Positions 40,113 to 47,784 of a DNA stretch of 64,000 bases are shown piece after piece. The position numbers were made by a program, and so were the translations under genes. The stretch is from Thermotoga neapolitana DSM 4359. GTDB lineage: Bacteria > Thermotogota > Thermotogae > Thermotogales > Thermotogaceae. Numbering within the stretch: the first letter of the stretch is position 1; every line of letters begins with the position of its first letter. The stretch lies in assembly GCF_000018945.1 (NCBI RefSeq), contig NC_011978.1, forward strand, positions 590,729 to 654,728, in the 5' to 3' direction. The notes below the pieces were generated by a model, which was not told the DNA's origin, did not search any database, and saw only the letters and a program-made list of their open reading frames with translations.

Positions 40113-41468
40113 ATGTTCCTTGGAGAGGACTACCTTTTGACGAACAGGGCAGCGGTGAGGCTTTTCAGCGAGGTGAAAGATCTTCCCATCGTGGATCCGC
40201 ACAACCATCTGGATGCAAAGGACATCGTCGAAAACAAACCCTGGAACGACATCTGGGAGGTTGAGGGTGCAACGGATCACTACGTCTGGGAGCTCATGAG
40301 AAGGTGCGGGGTTCCAGAAGAGTACATAACGGGATCCAGAAGCAACAGAGAAAAGTGGCTTGCGCTTGCGAAGGTGTTTCCAAAATTTGTGGGGAATCCA
40401 ACTTACGAGTGGATTCACCTCGATCTGTGGAGAAGGTTCAACGTAAAGAAGGTGATCTCAGAAGAGACGGCAGAAGAGATCTGGGAAGAAACAAAGAGAA
40501 TGCTCCCCGAAATGACCCCCCAGAAACTTCTCAAGGATATGAAGGTGGAGATCCTCTGCACAACGGATGATCCCATCTCGACTCTGGAGTATCACAGAAA
40601 GGCCAGAGAGACGATAAAGGACGTGACGATACTTCCCACCTGGCGTCCCGACAGGGCGATGAACGTGGAAAAGAGCGACTGGAAAGATTACGTGAAGAAG
40701 ATCGGTGAAATATACAACGAAGACACCTCCACACTCGAAGGTTTCCTGAGTGCTCTCTGGAAGTCGCACGAACATTTCAAAGAGCACGGATGTGTGGCGA
40801 GTGACCACGCCCTTCTGGAACCATCGATACATTTTGTTGGCGAAAAGACCGCCAGAAAAATCCACGAAAAGGTGTTCAGAGGAAAAGAACTCGATCCTGA
40901 GGAAATCAGAGACTACAAGGCGTTCATGATGGTTCAGTTCGGGAAGATGAACCAGGAGACCGGCTGGGTGACACAGCTTCACATCGGTGCACTGAGAGAT
41001 TACAGGGACAGTCTCCTCAAAACGCTCGGGCCGGATTCAGGCGGAGATATCTCAACGAACTTTCTGAAGATCGCAGAAGGACTGAGGTACTTCCTGAACG
41101 AGTTCGATGGAAAACTCAAGATCGTCCTCTACGTACTTGATCCCACGCATCTTCCAACGATAGCGACCATCGCCCGTGCCTTTCCGAACGTCTACATAGG
41201 GGCTCCCTGGTGGTTCAACGACAGCCCGTTCGGTATGGAGATGCACCTGAAGTACGTTGCCTCGGTTGATCTTCTGTACAACCTGGCGGGAATGGTGACA
41301 GATTCGAGAAAACTTCTCTCTTTCGGCTCCAGAACGGAGATGTTCAGGAGGGTTCTTTCGAGTGTTGTCGGTGAGATGGTCGAAAGGGGCCAGATTCCCA
41401 TCAGGGAAGCGAAGGAACTGGTGAAACACGTCTGTTACGACGGTCCGAAGGCTCTCTTCTTCGGATGA
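40113..41468 (+). CDS. uxaC: Glucuronate isomerase UxaC
   Basis: Converts glucuronate to fructuronate (and galacturonate to tagaturonate), the entry step for the acid released by AguA. The 451 residues have the amidohydrolase-type metal site VDPHNHLDAKDI near 27 and the family blocks EILCTTDDPISTLEYH, LHIGALRD and GGDISTNFLKI. The start ATG follows GTGGAGGTGG. I recall TM0064 as the T. maritima counterpart. The small membrane-protein gene follows, its SD lying over the uxaC stop. Confidence 0.95.
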   Translation: MFLGEDYLLTNRAAVRLFSEVKDLPIVDPHNHLDAKDIVENKPWNDIWEVEGATDHYVWELMRRCGVPEEYITGSRSNREKWLALAKVFPKFVGNPTYEWIHLDLWRRFNVKKVISEETAEEIWEETKRMLPEMTPQKLLKDMKVEILCTTDDPISTLEYHRKARETIKDVTILPTWRPDRAMNVEKSDWKDYVKKIGEIYNEDTSTLEGFLSALWKSHEHFKEHGCVASDHALLEPSIHFVGEKTARKIHEKVFRGKELDPEEIRDYKAFMMVQFGKMNQETGWVTQLHIGALRDYRDSLLKTLGPDSGGDISTNFLKIAEGLRYFLNEFDGKLKIVLYVLDPTHLPTIATIARAFPNVYIGAPWWFNDSPFGMEMHLKYVASVDLLYNLAGMVTDSRKLLSFGSRTEMFRRVLSSVVGEMVERGQIPIREAKELVKHVCYDGPKALFFG

Positions 41469-41479
41469 GGAGGGAAAAC

Positions 41480-41923
41480 ATGAGAAAGATCCTTAATTAC
41501 GTTTTCGCCTATCTCTTCCTCGCGGTGACGGGGGCTTTTGGATTCTATGTGATCTTCCTGGAGGGAAGGAGGTTCTTCTTCACAGTTCTTGGGCTCACAA
41601 ACGCTCGTGTTCAGACCATAAATGCCGTGGACAAATTCGTGGTGATCGTTCTGGGGATTGTCTTTCTGGGGGTTTTCATGTTCAGTGAGGATTATTTCAG
41701 AAAGAAGGCGAAAGACGGTGTAAGAGATCTTCTGAGGGCGTTTCTCATGGTCTCCGGGATGCTCATGCTCGTCTGGTCTGGTTTTCAGTCACCGTTCTTC
41801 TTCTCCGTTGGCTACAGACTGGGAGCATCGGAAATCATAGGTTACTTCTCAAAGCTCATTACAGGTGGTCTTCTTCTTGTCTCCTCCAGGTATCTGAGAA
41901 GTGAGCGTCTCCATACCATATAA
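41480..41923 (+). CDS. Small integral membrane protein of unknown function
   Basis: A 147-residue hydrophobic protein that I cannot assign to a family. It has about four membrane helices (about 6-28, 52-72, 88-106, 118-138) separated by short charged loops (EDYFRKKAKDGVRD; SSRYLRSERLHTI at the end). ATG 41480 follows GAGGAGGG, which overlaps the end of uxaC; an in-frame ATG at 41465 is upstream of that SD. A terminator begins at its stop codon, so it is the second and last gene of the uxaC transcript. A role in sugar-acid uptake would be speculation. Confidence 0.75.
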   Translation: MRKILNYVFAYLFLAVTGAFGFYVIFLEGRRFFFTVLGLTNARVQTINAVDKFVVIVLGIVFLGVFMFSEDYFRKKAKDGVRDLLRAFLMVSGMLMLVWSGFQSPFFFSVGYRLGASEIIGYFSKLITGGLLLVSSRYLRSERLHTI

Positions 41924-41946
41924 AAACCCCCGCAGAGCGGGGGTTT
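41923..41946 (+). terminator. Rho-independent terminator of the uxaC transcript
   Basis: AAAACCCCCGC pairs with GCGGGGGTTTT around AGA, followed by TGTT. It starts directly at the stop codon of the membrane protein gene. The A/T flanks would also let it serve xynA from the other side, 30 bases away. Confidence 0.88.
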
Positions 41947-41975
41947 TGTTCACAATCGCACACAACTAGGGGATA

Positions 41976-44900
41976 TCACTTGATGAGCCTGAGATTTCCG
42001 AACTTTGAAGGATCTCTCCAGCTGTTGTTCGTTGGATCACTCCAGGAGATGATACCAACCCTCTGACCCTTCTCGTTCGCATCGTTCACCTGCACGTTGA
42101 AGCCTATCACCGTGTTCGGACTCGGCTTGATCGTCTTCCACTTGATGGCCGCCTCTACTATGTAGCCTCCTTCGATCAACTTCACCGCCGTCTTGAACCT
42201 TGCCGCACTCGCTCCCGTCCCAAACGACTGCTCGTTCATGTAGTTCACCCTGAACTGCGCATCATCGTCTTCGTAGTAACCTGTCTTGTGGTTGTTCTCG
42301 TCTATGAAGATCTCCACCGAATCCTGCTCCCAAGGATTGCTGTTGTCTTTGTTCAAAACCGGATCCTTCACTATCGCAAGAACGTACAGATTCTCCTCGT
42401 CCCACAGCACCCTCACCTTCGCCGTTGCGTTCTTCTCCAGTGATCCCATCGCAACCGATTTCGTCTCTATCTCCTCCGTCGTGTTCCAGATATCGTCGAT
42501 CTCTCCATCGATGACCGGTGTTCCGTATTTCGCCGTCGCCACCATCACTCCCTCAAGTTTCAGCGTTCCGTAGTTCATCGTGTTCGTCTTCTGGCTGTTC
42601 GTCGTGTCGCTCCAGCTGTACCATTTCCCGTCGTCTATCACCGCTACATCGAACCCTATGTAACTGTCTTTCTTGAACTCCACACCAGGTATCGTGATCG
42701 ACATCTCAAAACTGTACCTCCTGAATCCAGGCCCAACGAATTTCTTCACCTCTACGTCTTCCCTGTTGACCTCACTCTTCCAGTTCGTCCACAGCACAAC
42801 GTAGGTGTCATCCGGCTGCAGGTATGGTGTTCTTTCGTTGTTCGGGTTGATGAAGATCGCTACTCCATCTTCCGCTGGCTTCTTCGTCGCGTCCTGAACC
42901 TCTCCGTATACGTAGATCGTGCTGTCTTTCCATATCGCCCTGATCGTTGCCTTCACGTTCCCTTCTTCATCGTAGATCTCTATCGGCTTCGACATCATGT
43001 AGGAATCGTCCATCATTCCCACCACCACTGCTTCTCCTTCGGAGATCTTGCTCTCTTTTGGAAGGGGTGGAAGTACTTCGGGAGCCACAATCGCCCAGTA
43101 AGCGAGTTTTGCCTGATAATCTTTGTCAAAGATCAGTGGCCAGTCGTTTCTTCTTGTTGCCCTCCAGGAGTAGTCGTCTTTGAGACCCCAGAACGTGACG
43201 TTCGTGATCACGTTGCTGTACTTCTTGAAGATCTTGAAAAGTTGTGCCATCTTGTGGGCCTGCTCGATGAGAGCTGTCCTTGGTGCTTCTGAGTAGTTGG
43301 AAGTGGAATCTCTGTAGACGCTTATATCGAGTTCGGTTATGTGAATTTCTATACCGGGGATAGTGCTGAACTTTTTGATGGCCTCTTCGATCTGCCTGAT
43401 GTCCGTTGCAAGACTGATGTGACACTGCATGCCTATTCCATCGATGAGTCCTTTCTCCTTGAGACTCTTCACAAGGTTGTAGATGATGTCTCTCTTTTTG
43501 GGTTCGAAGGTGTTGTAGTCGTTGTAGAAGAGTTTCGCATTGGGATCTGCTTCCCTTGCAAACTTGAACGCAAGTTCTATGTAGTCAGGCCCCATGATCT
43601 GATACCACGTCGATCTTCTCAGTCCATCCGGCTGGTTTGGATCGACCGCTTCGTTCACAACGTCCCATGCGTAGACCTTCCCCTTGAAGTGTCCAACAAC
43701 GGTGTGTATGTATTCTCTGAGCCTTTCTGTCATCTCTTCTTTGCTCAGAAGGTTTCCATTTTCGTCTTTGAAGAACCACTCGGGTGTCTGATTGTGCCAT
43801 ACCAGTGTGTGGCCCCTCACAACCATGCCGTTTTGCTGTGCGAATTCGATGTACTTGTCGGCTGTCTCAAACCTGAATTTGAGTTTGCCGTTTTCGATAC
43901 CTGCAAGCAAACTGTCTGGTTTCATTTCGTTCTCGGCGGTGATGCTGTTGAAGTGTTTGGAGATGAGCGCTATGTCCTTCTGGTTGATGAAGACCTTGGA
44001 CGGAAGTGCAACACCCACTCTGAAGTAATCCTTGAGAACGTCCTTGAGAGCGGGTATCTCTTCTTCCGGATTCATCTCGAGCTTTATCTCGGCAGAAGTG
44101 GTGTCCACTACTTTCACATCGTCCACGTAGAACTCAAGGGTCGGATTCTGAGACTCAAAGTAGAGCGTGAGGTCTTCCACGGTCACACCGGCAGGGATTG
44201 TGTACGTTCCAGACAGTTGAACCCACTGTCCTGAAGGAACAGTTGCCGCTTTGATCCACTCATATTTTGTGCTTGAATCGGACGAGTACTTTCTCTGCAT
44301 CGTCATGATGATCGTCTGATCCTGACCGGATTCCTGATAGACCCATGCTTCGAAGGCGTAAGTCTTTCCGGTTTTCAGGATTCCCTTCAAACTGATTTGA
44401 GCTCCGTGCCAGCCTTTTTGTCTGTTGGAAACGAAGAGTGATTTCTTTCCAGAGTGTGCCACTTTTGGAGAAATGGAAATCTTCACGTCACTGCCTCTTG
44501 GCTGCCAGTCTCCAATGCCCTTTTCAAAGGAGGTTTCGTAAACAACCTTCGGGCCTGCTTCCTTTGGCGTGAGGACCTGGACGTTGTCCACGTAGAAGAC
44601 GAAATCTGTCTTCTTGGGTGAGGTGATGATCAGAGAGAACTTCGCTGGAGTACCTTCGAAGGTTGGCGAGAATGGAACAAGGATCTCCTTCCAGTAATTC
44701 GGTACCACGACCTTGTCGGCCAGTATCTTGTACCTTTCACCCTTTTCGTCTTCCGTTCTTGCAAGAACGCTGAAAAGTTGCGGAGAATCGGAAGTCTGAT
44801 AGACATGGAAGGAAAGCAGATAATCGGTTCCTGTGTTGACCTTTCCGGTCAAATCGATCTCTACTCCATCCCATACGGAAGTTCTGTTTTCCACTTTCAG

Positions 44901-45143
44901 TGAGTATTCTCCATCTGCTGCAACATCCTGTGAAGCGGTGACAACCACGTCTTTTCCAAAGGGGGAAGCACCGTCTGTGTTCCCTTCAAAACTCAGGACA
45001 AGAACTGTTTCAAAAGGAGAGACTCCCTTACCGCCGAATCCCAGAGCTCCTGTGGCTGCAAGGACCACTCCGAGAAAACCTGCAAGGATACCTACCAGCA
45101 CTGCGGTTGAAGCATTCAAAAATCCCCGTCTTTTCTTTCGCAT
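41976..45143 (-). CDS. xynA: Modular membrane-anchored endo-1,4-beta-xylanase XynA (CBM22-CBM22-GH10-CBM9-CBM9)
   Basis: A 1055-residue xylanase of the cell envelope. A basic N-terminus and hydrophobic segment (MRKKRRGFLNASTAVLVGIL, about 10-33) without a clear cleavage site suggest an uncleaved anchor. Two CBM22-type modules follow (about 45-190, 195-345), ending in patterns such as LEFYVDDVKVVD. The GH10 domain (about 355-690) has acid/base Glu498 in WDVVNEAVD and nucleophile Glu604 in HITELDI. Two CBM9 modules (about 700-870, 870-1055) end in NSWRDPSKFGNLRLI. The ATG at 45143 follows AAGGAGGTG; a GTG at 45155 is in the SD. The protein matches the T. neapolitana XynA I remember. Confidence 0.97.
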   Translation of the reverse strand: MRKKRRGFLNASTAVLVGILAGFLGVVLAATGALGFGGKGVSPFETVLVLSFEGNTDGASPFGKDVVVTASQDVAADGEYSLKVENRTSVWDGVEIDLTGKVNTGTDYLLSFHVYQTSDSPQLFSVLARTEDEKGERYKILADKVVVPNYWKEILVPFSPTFEGTPAKFSLIITSPKKTDFVFYVDNVQVLTPKEAGPKVVYETSFEKGIGDWQPRGSDVKISISPKVAHSGKKSLFVSNRQKGWHGAQISLKGILKTGKTYAFEAWVYQESGQDQTIIMTMQRKYSSDSSTKYEWIKAATVPSGQWVQLSGTYTIPAGVTVEDLTLYFESQNPTLEFYVDDVKVVDTTSAEIKLEMNPEEEIPALKDVLKDYFRVGVALPSKVFINQKDIALISKHFNSITAENEMKPDSLLAGIENGKLKFRFETADKYIEFAQQNGMVVRGHTLVWHNQTPEWFFKDENGNLLSKEEMTERLREYIHTVVGHFKGKVYAWDVVNEAVDPNQPDGLRRSTWYQIMGPDYIELAFKFAREADPNAKLFYNDYNTFEPKKRDIIYNLVKSLKEKGLIDGIGMQCHISLATDIRQIEEAIKKFSTIPGIEIHITELDISVYRDSTSNYSEAPRTALIEQAHKMAQLFKIFKKYSNVITNVTFWGLKDDYSWRATRRNDWPLIFDKDYQAKLAYWAIVAPEVLPPLPKESKISEGEAVVVGMMDDSYMMSKPIEIYDEEGNVKATIRAIWKDSTIYVYGEVQDATKKPAEDGVAIFINPNNERTPYLQPDDTYVVLWTNWKSEVNREDVEVKKFVGPGFRRYSFEMSITIPGVEFKKDSYIGFDVAVIDDGKWYSWSDTTNSQKTNTMNYGTLKLEGVMVATAKYGTPVIDGEIDDIWNTTEEIETKSVAMGSLEKNATAKVRVLWDEENLYVLAIVKDPVLNKDNSNPWEQDSVEIFIDENNHKTGYYEDDDAQFRVNYMNEQSFGTGASAARFKTAVKLIEGGYIVEAAIKWKTIKPSPNTVIGFNVQVNDANEKGQRVGIISWSDPTNNSWRDPSKFGNLRLIK

Positions 45144-45184
45144 GAACCCACACACCTCCTTCTTAATTGTTAAGTTATTTCTTA

Positions 45185-45245
45185 CGGAGAAAAAATAACG
45201 TTCTCCGATGAAGAATTATACCATAATTGTGAAAAAGGCTTTCAA
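45185..45245 (-). promoter_or_regulatory. xynA promoter and operator-like inverted repeat
   Basis: On the minus strand TTGAAA (45245-45240) and TATAAT (45220-45215) are 19 bases apart. CGGAGAA and TTCTCCG (45185-45207) form a perfect 7-base inverted repeat with a 9-base spacer, starting at about +1. This repeats the layout at the importer operon promoter, but the arm sequences differ, so different regulators may be involved. Confidence 0.6.
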
Positions 45246-45289
45246 ATTAGAAAAGCGATGATATTTTCAAATAATTGGTATTTTTCGCT

Positions 45290-45316
45290 GATAATCATAG
45301 ATAATCGATGATAATC
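45290..45316. repeat. Three GATAATC direct repeats at exact 10-bp spacing
   Basis: GATAATC occurs at 45290, 45300 and 45310, on the same face of the helix. The block lies about 150 bases upstream of the xynA start and 45 bases beyond its -35 box. It could be an activator or repressor array for xynA, or a remnant linked to the insertion element. The rest of the gap between xynA and tnpB is AT-rich with no other gene. Confidence 0.6.
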
Positions 45317-45457
45317 GCACTTGAAATTTTTGGACGACATGATATAGAATTTATTCAGAAAAAAATCTATTACAGAAAACTTGCCAGAAAGCACATCCCA
45401 TTTATGGGATCGTGATGAATGGCAAGAAGTGTTAATATAGCACCAGAGGTGCAGAAC

Positions 45458-46693
45458 ATGGCAAAACATATGAAAACATACAAATTCCCTGCACCACCTG
45501 AGTACTACCAAAAATGTAAAGAACTATCAAAACTTGCTGGACGAGTATACAGCAAGACAGTTTCTCTTGTCAGAAAAATCCACAGGAAAAAAGGCTTCTG
45601 GCTTTCTATGAACACAGTACAAAAGTACATCCTTCGATGGGCACAAAACATTCCCCTTCACTCTCAGACCAAACAGGCCCTGGTGGAAAGATACTTCAAA
45701 GCCCTCAAGAGTTACTTCAAGGCAAGTAAAACAAACCAAGGGCTCAGACCACCCTTTAGAACACCAAAGTACACAAACGTTGTCTGGAAAAACCAGGCAG
45801 TAAAACTTCTTGAAGATGGAACTTTGAGACTTTCGATGGCAAACGGCAGTAACCCTCTGTACATTCCAACAACCCTTCCAAAGGAAGTGGACATAAGACG
45901 TGTCGAACTTGTCTACGACAAAAGACAAGACAAATATTTCTTCCATGTGACAGTCTCATTCGAAAGCCAGACGAACATCTCTGGTAGTAAGATAGTTGGT
46001 GTCGACCTTGGAGTTGTTCATCCAATAACTGCCTCAACAGAAGACAGAGCAGTTCTCTACAACGGAGGAGTATTGAATTCAAAACTTCAATATCGAAACA
46101 AAAAACTTGCTGATCTTCAAAAGAAACTGTCCAGGAAAAAGGTTGGTTCAAGACGATACAGAAAACTTGTGAGGGCAAAAAGAAGGCTTCTTGGAAAGAT
46201 TCAAAACCAGATCAAAGACATCCTCCACAAGTACACAACGCACTTTGCTGGATGGTGTCTGTCACTTGGAGTAGGCACCATCGTAATCGGAGACCTTCGA
46301 GGTATACGAGACAGGGTTGATTACAGTACCAAAGTGAATCAAAAGATCCATCAATGGCTGTTCAGAAAGATTTCTGATCTCATCAAGACCAAAGCAGAAG
46401 CACTCGGTATCGAAGTGGTCTTTGTTGACGAGTCCTACACATCACAGACGTGTCCTGTCTGTGGCAAAAGACACAAAACATCGACGAGGAACTTCAGGTG
46501 CACAGATTGTGGTTTTGAATGGCACAGGGATGCGGTAGGGGCATTGAACATCAGGAAAAAGTATACAGGCGAGGGCCTGGTAGTAGGGGCATTGGCGTCC
46601 CCCGTTGGTGTGAGGTACAACTCACACCTTCGTTGCCCGGTGGCCATGTGGTCACCGTGGAAGCCCACCTTCGAGTGGGTAAAAACCTCCTGA
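45458..46693 (+). CDS. tnpB: TnpB RNA-guided nuclease of IS605 family with rearranged RuvC-II site
   Basis: TnpB proteins are omegaRNA-guided DNA nucleases related to Cas12. The 411 residues have the N-terminal OrfB helical domain, RuvC-I Asp183 in VGVDLGVVHP, RuvC-III Asp358 in HRDAVGALNI and a zinc finger (CPVCGKRH...CTDCGFEW). At RuvC-II, where canonical TnpB reads IVxEDL, this protein reads IVIGDLRGI (Gly278-Asp279). Glu325 in VDESYTSQTCPVC may be the relocated acidic residue. The frame is intact, with an arginine/lysine-rich bridge (about 220-245). ATG 45458 follows AGAGGTG; an upstream in-frame ATG at 45419 has a weak SD. Confidence 0.9.
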   Translation: MAKHMKTYKFPAPPEYYQKCKELSKLAGRVYSKTVSLVRKIHRKKGFWLSMNTVQKYILRWAQNIPLHSQTKQALVERYFKALKSYFKASKTNQGLRPPFRTPKYTNVVWKNQAVKLLEDGTLRLSMANGSNPLYIPTTLPKEVDIRRVELVYDKRQDKYFFHVTVSFESQTNISGSKIVGVDLGVVHPITASTEDRAVLYNGGVLNSKLQYRNKKLADLQKKLSRKKVGSRRYRKLVRAKRRLLGKIQNQIKDILHKYTTHFAGWCLSLGVGTIVIGDLRGIRDRVDYSTKVNQKIHQWLFRKISDLIKTKAEALGIEVVFVDESYTSQTCPVCGKRHKTSTRNFRCTDCGFEWHRDAVGALNIRKKYTGEGLVVGALASPVGVRYNSHLRCPVAMWSPWKPTFEWVKTS

Positions 46694-46714
46694 CCCCTTC
46701 AGGGGATTGGGAGG
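46607..46714 (+). ncRNA. Probable omegaRNA / right-end hairpin cluster of the TnpB element
   Basis: Four consecutive stems lie in the last 90 bases of tnpB and just beyond it. They are GGTGTGAG/CTCACACC (46607-46628, perfect), GGTGGCC/GGTCACC (46639-46656, one mismatch), CCCAC/GTGGG (46664-46679) and CCCCT/AGGGG (46694-46705) nested in CCTCC/GGAGG (46686-46714). In known TnpB systems the guide RNA scaffold overlaps the tnpB 3' end and its guide is read from the flanking DNA. If the element ends near 46714, the guide would lie just downstream. The exact RNA ends cannot be read from the sequence. Confidence 0.6.
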
Positions 46715-46790
46715 ACGTCAAAAGAAAGAAAGGATGATGTTTGCGCCTGTAATTTTTCAGTCCTGATCTTCCCCTGAGGAGGTGTACTGG

Positions 46791-47774
46791 GTGCTTACCT
46801 ACATAGTCAAGCGAGTTCTCTACGCCATTCCGCTACTGTTCATCATCTCAATCGTTTCGTTCATCATCATCGAACTTCCTCCAGGAGACTATCTCACCAC
46901 CTACGTCATGACACTCAGGCAAAGTGGAGAAACGATCGACCAGGCGGCTCTGGAAGTTCTGAAGAAAAGGTATGGTCTGGACAAACCGGTGATAGTTCGT
47001 TACTTTTACTGGATCGGTGGTATCCTGAGAGGAGATTTCGGCTATTCCTTCATGTGGGAAAAACCCGTCAGCGAACTTCTGAATCAGAGGGTCTGGTGGA
47101 CAATACTGATCTCCATCCTCTCAACCGCCTTCGCCTGGGTCTTTGGATTTCTCATAGGTGTCTACTCTGGAACACATCAGTACTCCATGGGTGATTACAT
47201 CTTCACGGTGTTGGGTTACATAGGGCTTGCCACACCGAACTTCCTGCTCGCTTTGATCCTCCTGTGGGTGGTGTTCGTGACAACAGGTGTGAGCCTGGGA
47301 GGTTTGTTCTCTGCTGAGTTCGCACATGCTCCCTGGTCCTGGGCAAAGTTCGTTGATCTTTTGAAGCACATATGGATCCCTGTTGTTGTCATAGGTACAG
47401 GAAGTATGGCGGGTCTCATAAGGGTTCTGAGGGCAAATCTTTTAGATGAGATAAACAAGCCCTATGTGGTTGCTGCGAGGGCCAGGGGTGTTCCTGAGAG
47501 GGAACTCGTCTGGAAGTATCCTCTGAGGGTGGCGGTTATTCCATTTGCTTCCACCGCAGGTTGGGCGCTTCCACAGATAGTCTCGGGAGCGGTGGTGACC
47601 GGTATTGTGCTGAACCTTCCCACTGTGGGGACGCTCCTTCTCGATGCGCTCACGTCCCAGGACATGTACCTTGCCGGTAGTCTCGTTCTGATTTTGAGTG
47701 TGTTCACGATCATAGGTACTCTCATATCCGACATCCTGCTTGCCTGGCTCGATCCCAGAATAAGATTCGAATGA
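46791..47774 (+). CDS. Second oligosaccharide ABC importer, permease (OppB/DppB type)
   Basis: A 327-residue permease: N-terminal helix with IVKRVLYAIPLLFIISIVSFIIIELPPGDY (the xPGD motif of OppB proteins), five more helices, and the coupling loop PYVVAARARGVPERELVWKYPLRVAVIP near 225. GTG 46791 is preferred, eight bases after GAGGAGG; a GTG at 46782 is inside the SD. It is the first gene after the TnpB element. No convincing promoter is visible in the 97-base gap; a TGTAAT near 46749 is the only weak candidate. Confidence 0.92.
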   Translation: MLTYIVKRVLYAIPLLFIISIVSFIIIELPPGDYLTTYVMTLRQSGETIDQAALEVLKKRYGLDKPVIVRYFYWIGGILRGDFGYSFMWEKPVSELLNQRVWWTILISILSTAFAWVFGFLIGVYSGTHQYSMGDYIFTVLGYIGLATPNFLLALILLWVVFVTTGVSLGGLFSAEFAHAPWSWAKFVDLLKHIWIPVVVIGTGSMAGLIRVLRANLLDEINKPYVVAARARGVPERELVWKYPLRVAVIPFASTAGWALPQIVSGAVVTGIVLNLPTVGTLLLDALTSQDMYLAGSLVLILSVFTIIGTLISDILLAWLDPRIRFE

Positions 47775-47784
47775 GGTGATAGGT

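Larger units (their letters stand above)
45394..46714 (+). mobile_element. IS200/IS605-type element carrying tnpB only
   Basis: A tnpB gene flanked by hairpins and with no tnpA (Y1 transposase) nearby, so it could only move with a transposase supplied in trans. The left side has ATCCCAT-TT-ATGGGAT (45394-45409), a perfect 7-base stem that fits a left-end hairpin. The right side holds the cluster of stems ending at 46714. No terminal inverted repeats or target duplications are expected for this family. The exact ends are uncertain. It sits in the divergent gap between xynA and the second importer operon. Confidence 0.75.

Noticed and set aside
43341..44234. Plus-strand ORF (297 codons) opposite the XynA GH10 domain
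   Set aside because: The XynA frame shows catalytic motifs throughout; this is its complement frame and has no start signal.
45290..45316. GATAATC repeats as a CRISPR array
   Set aside because: Units of 7 bases with 3-base gaps and three copies do not fit CRISPR repeats and spacers.
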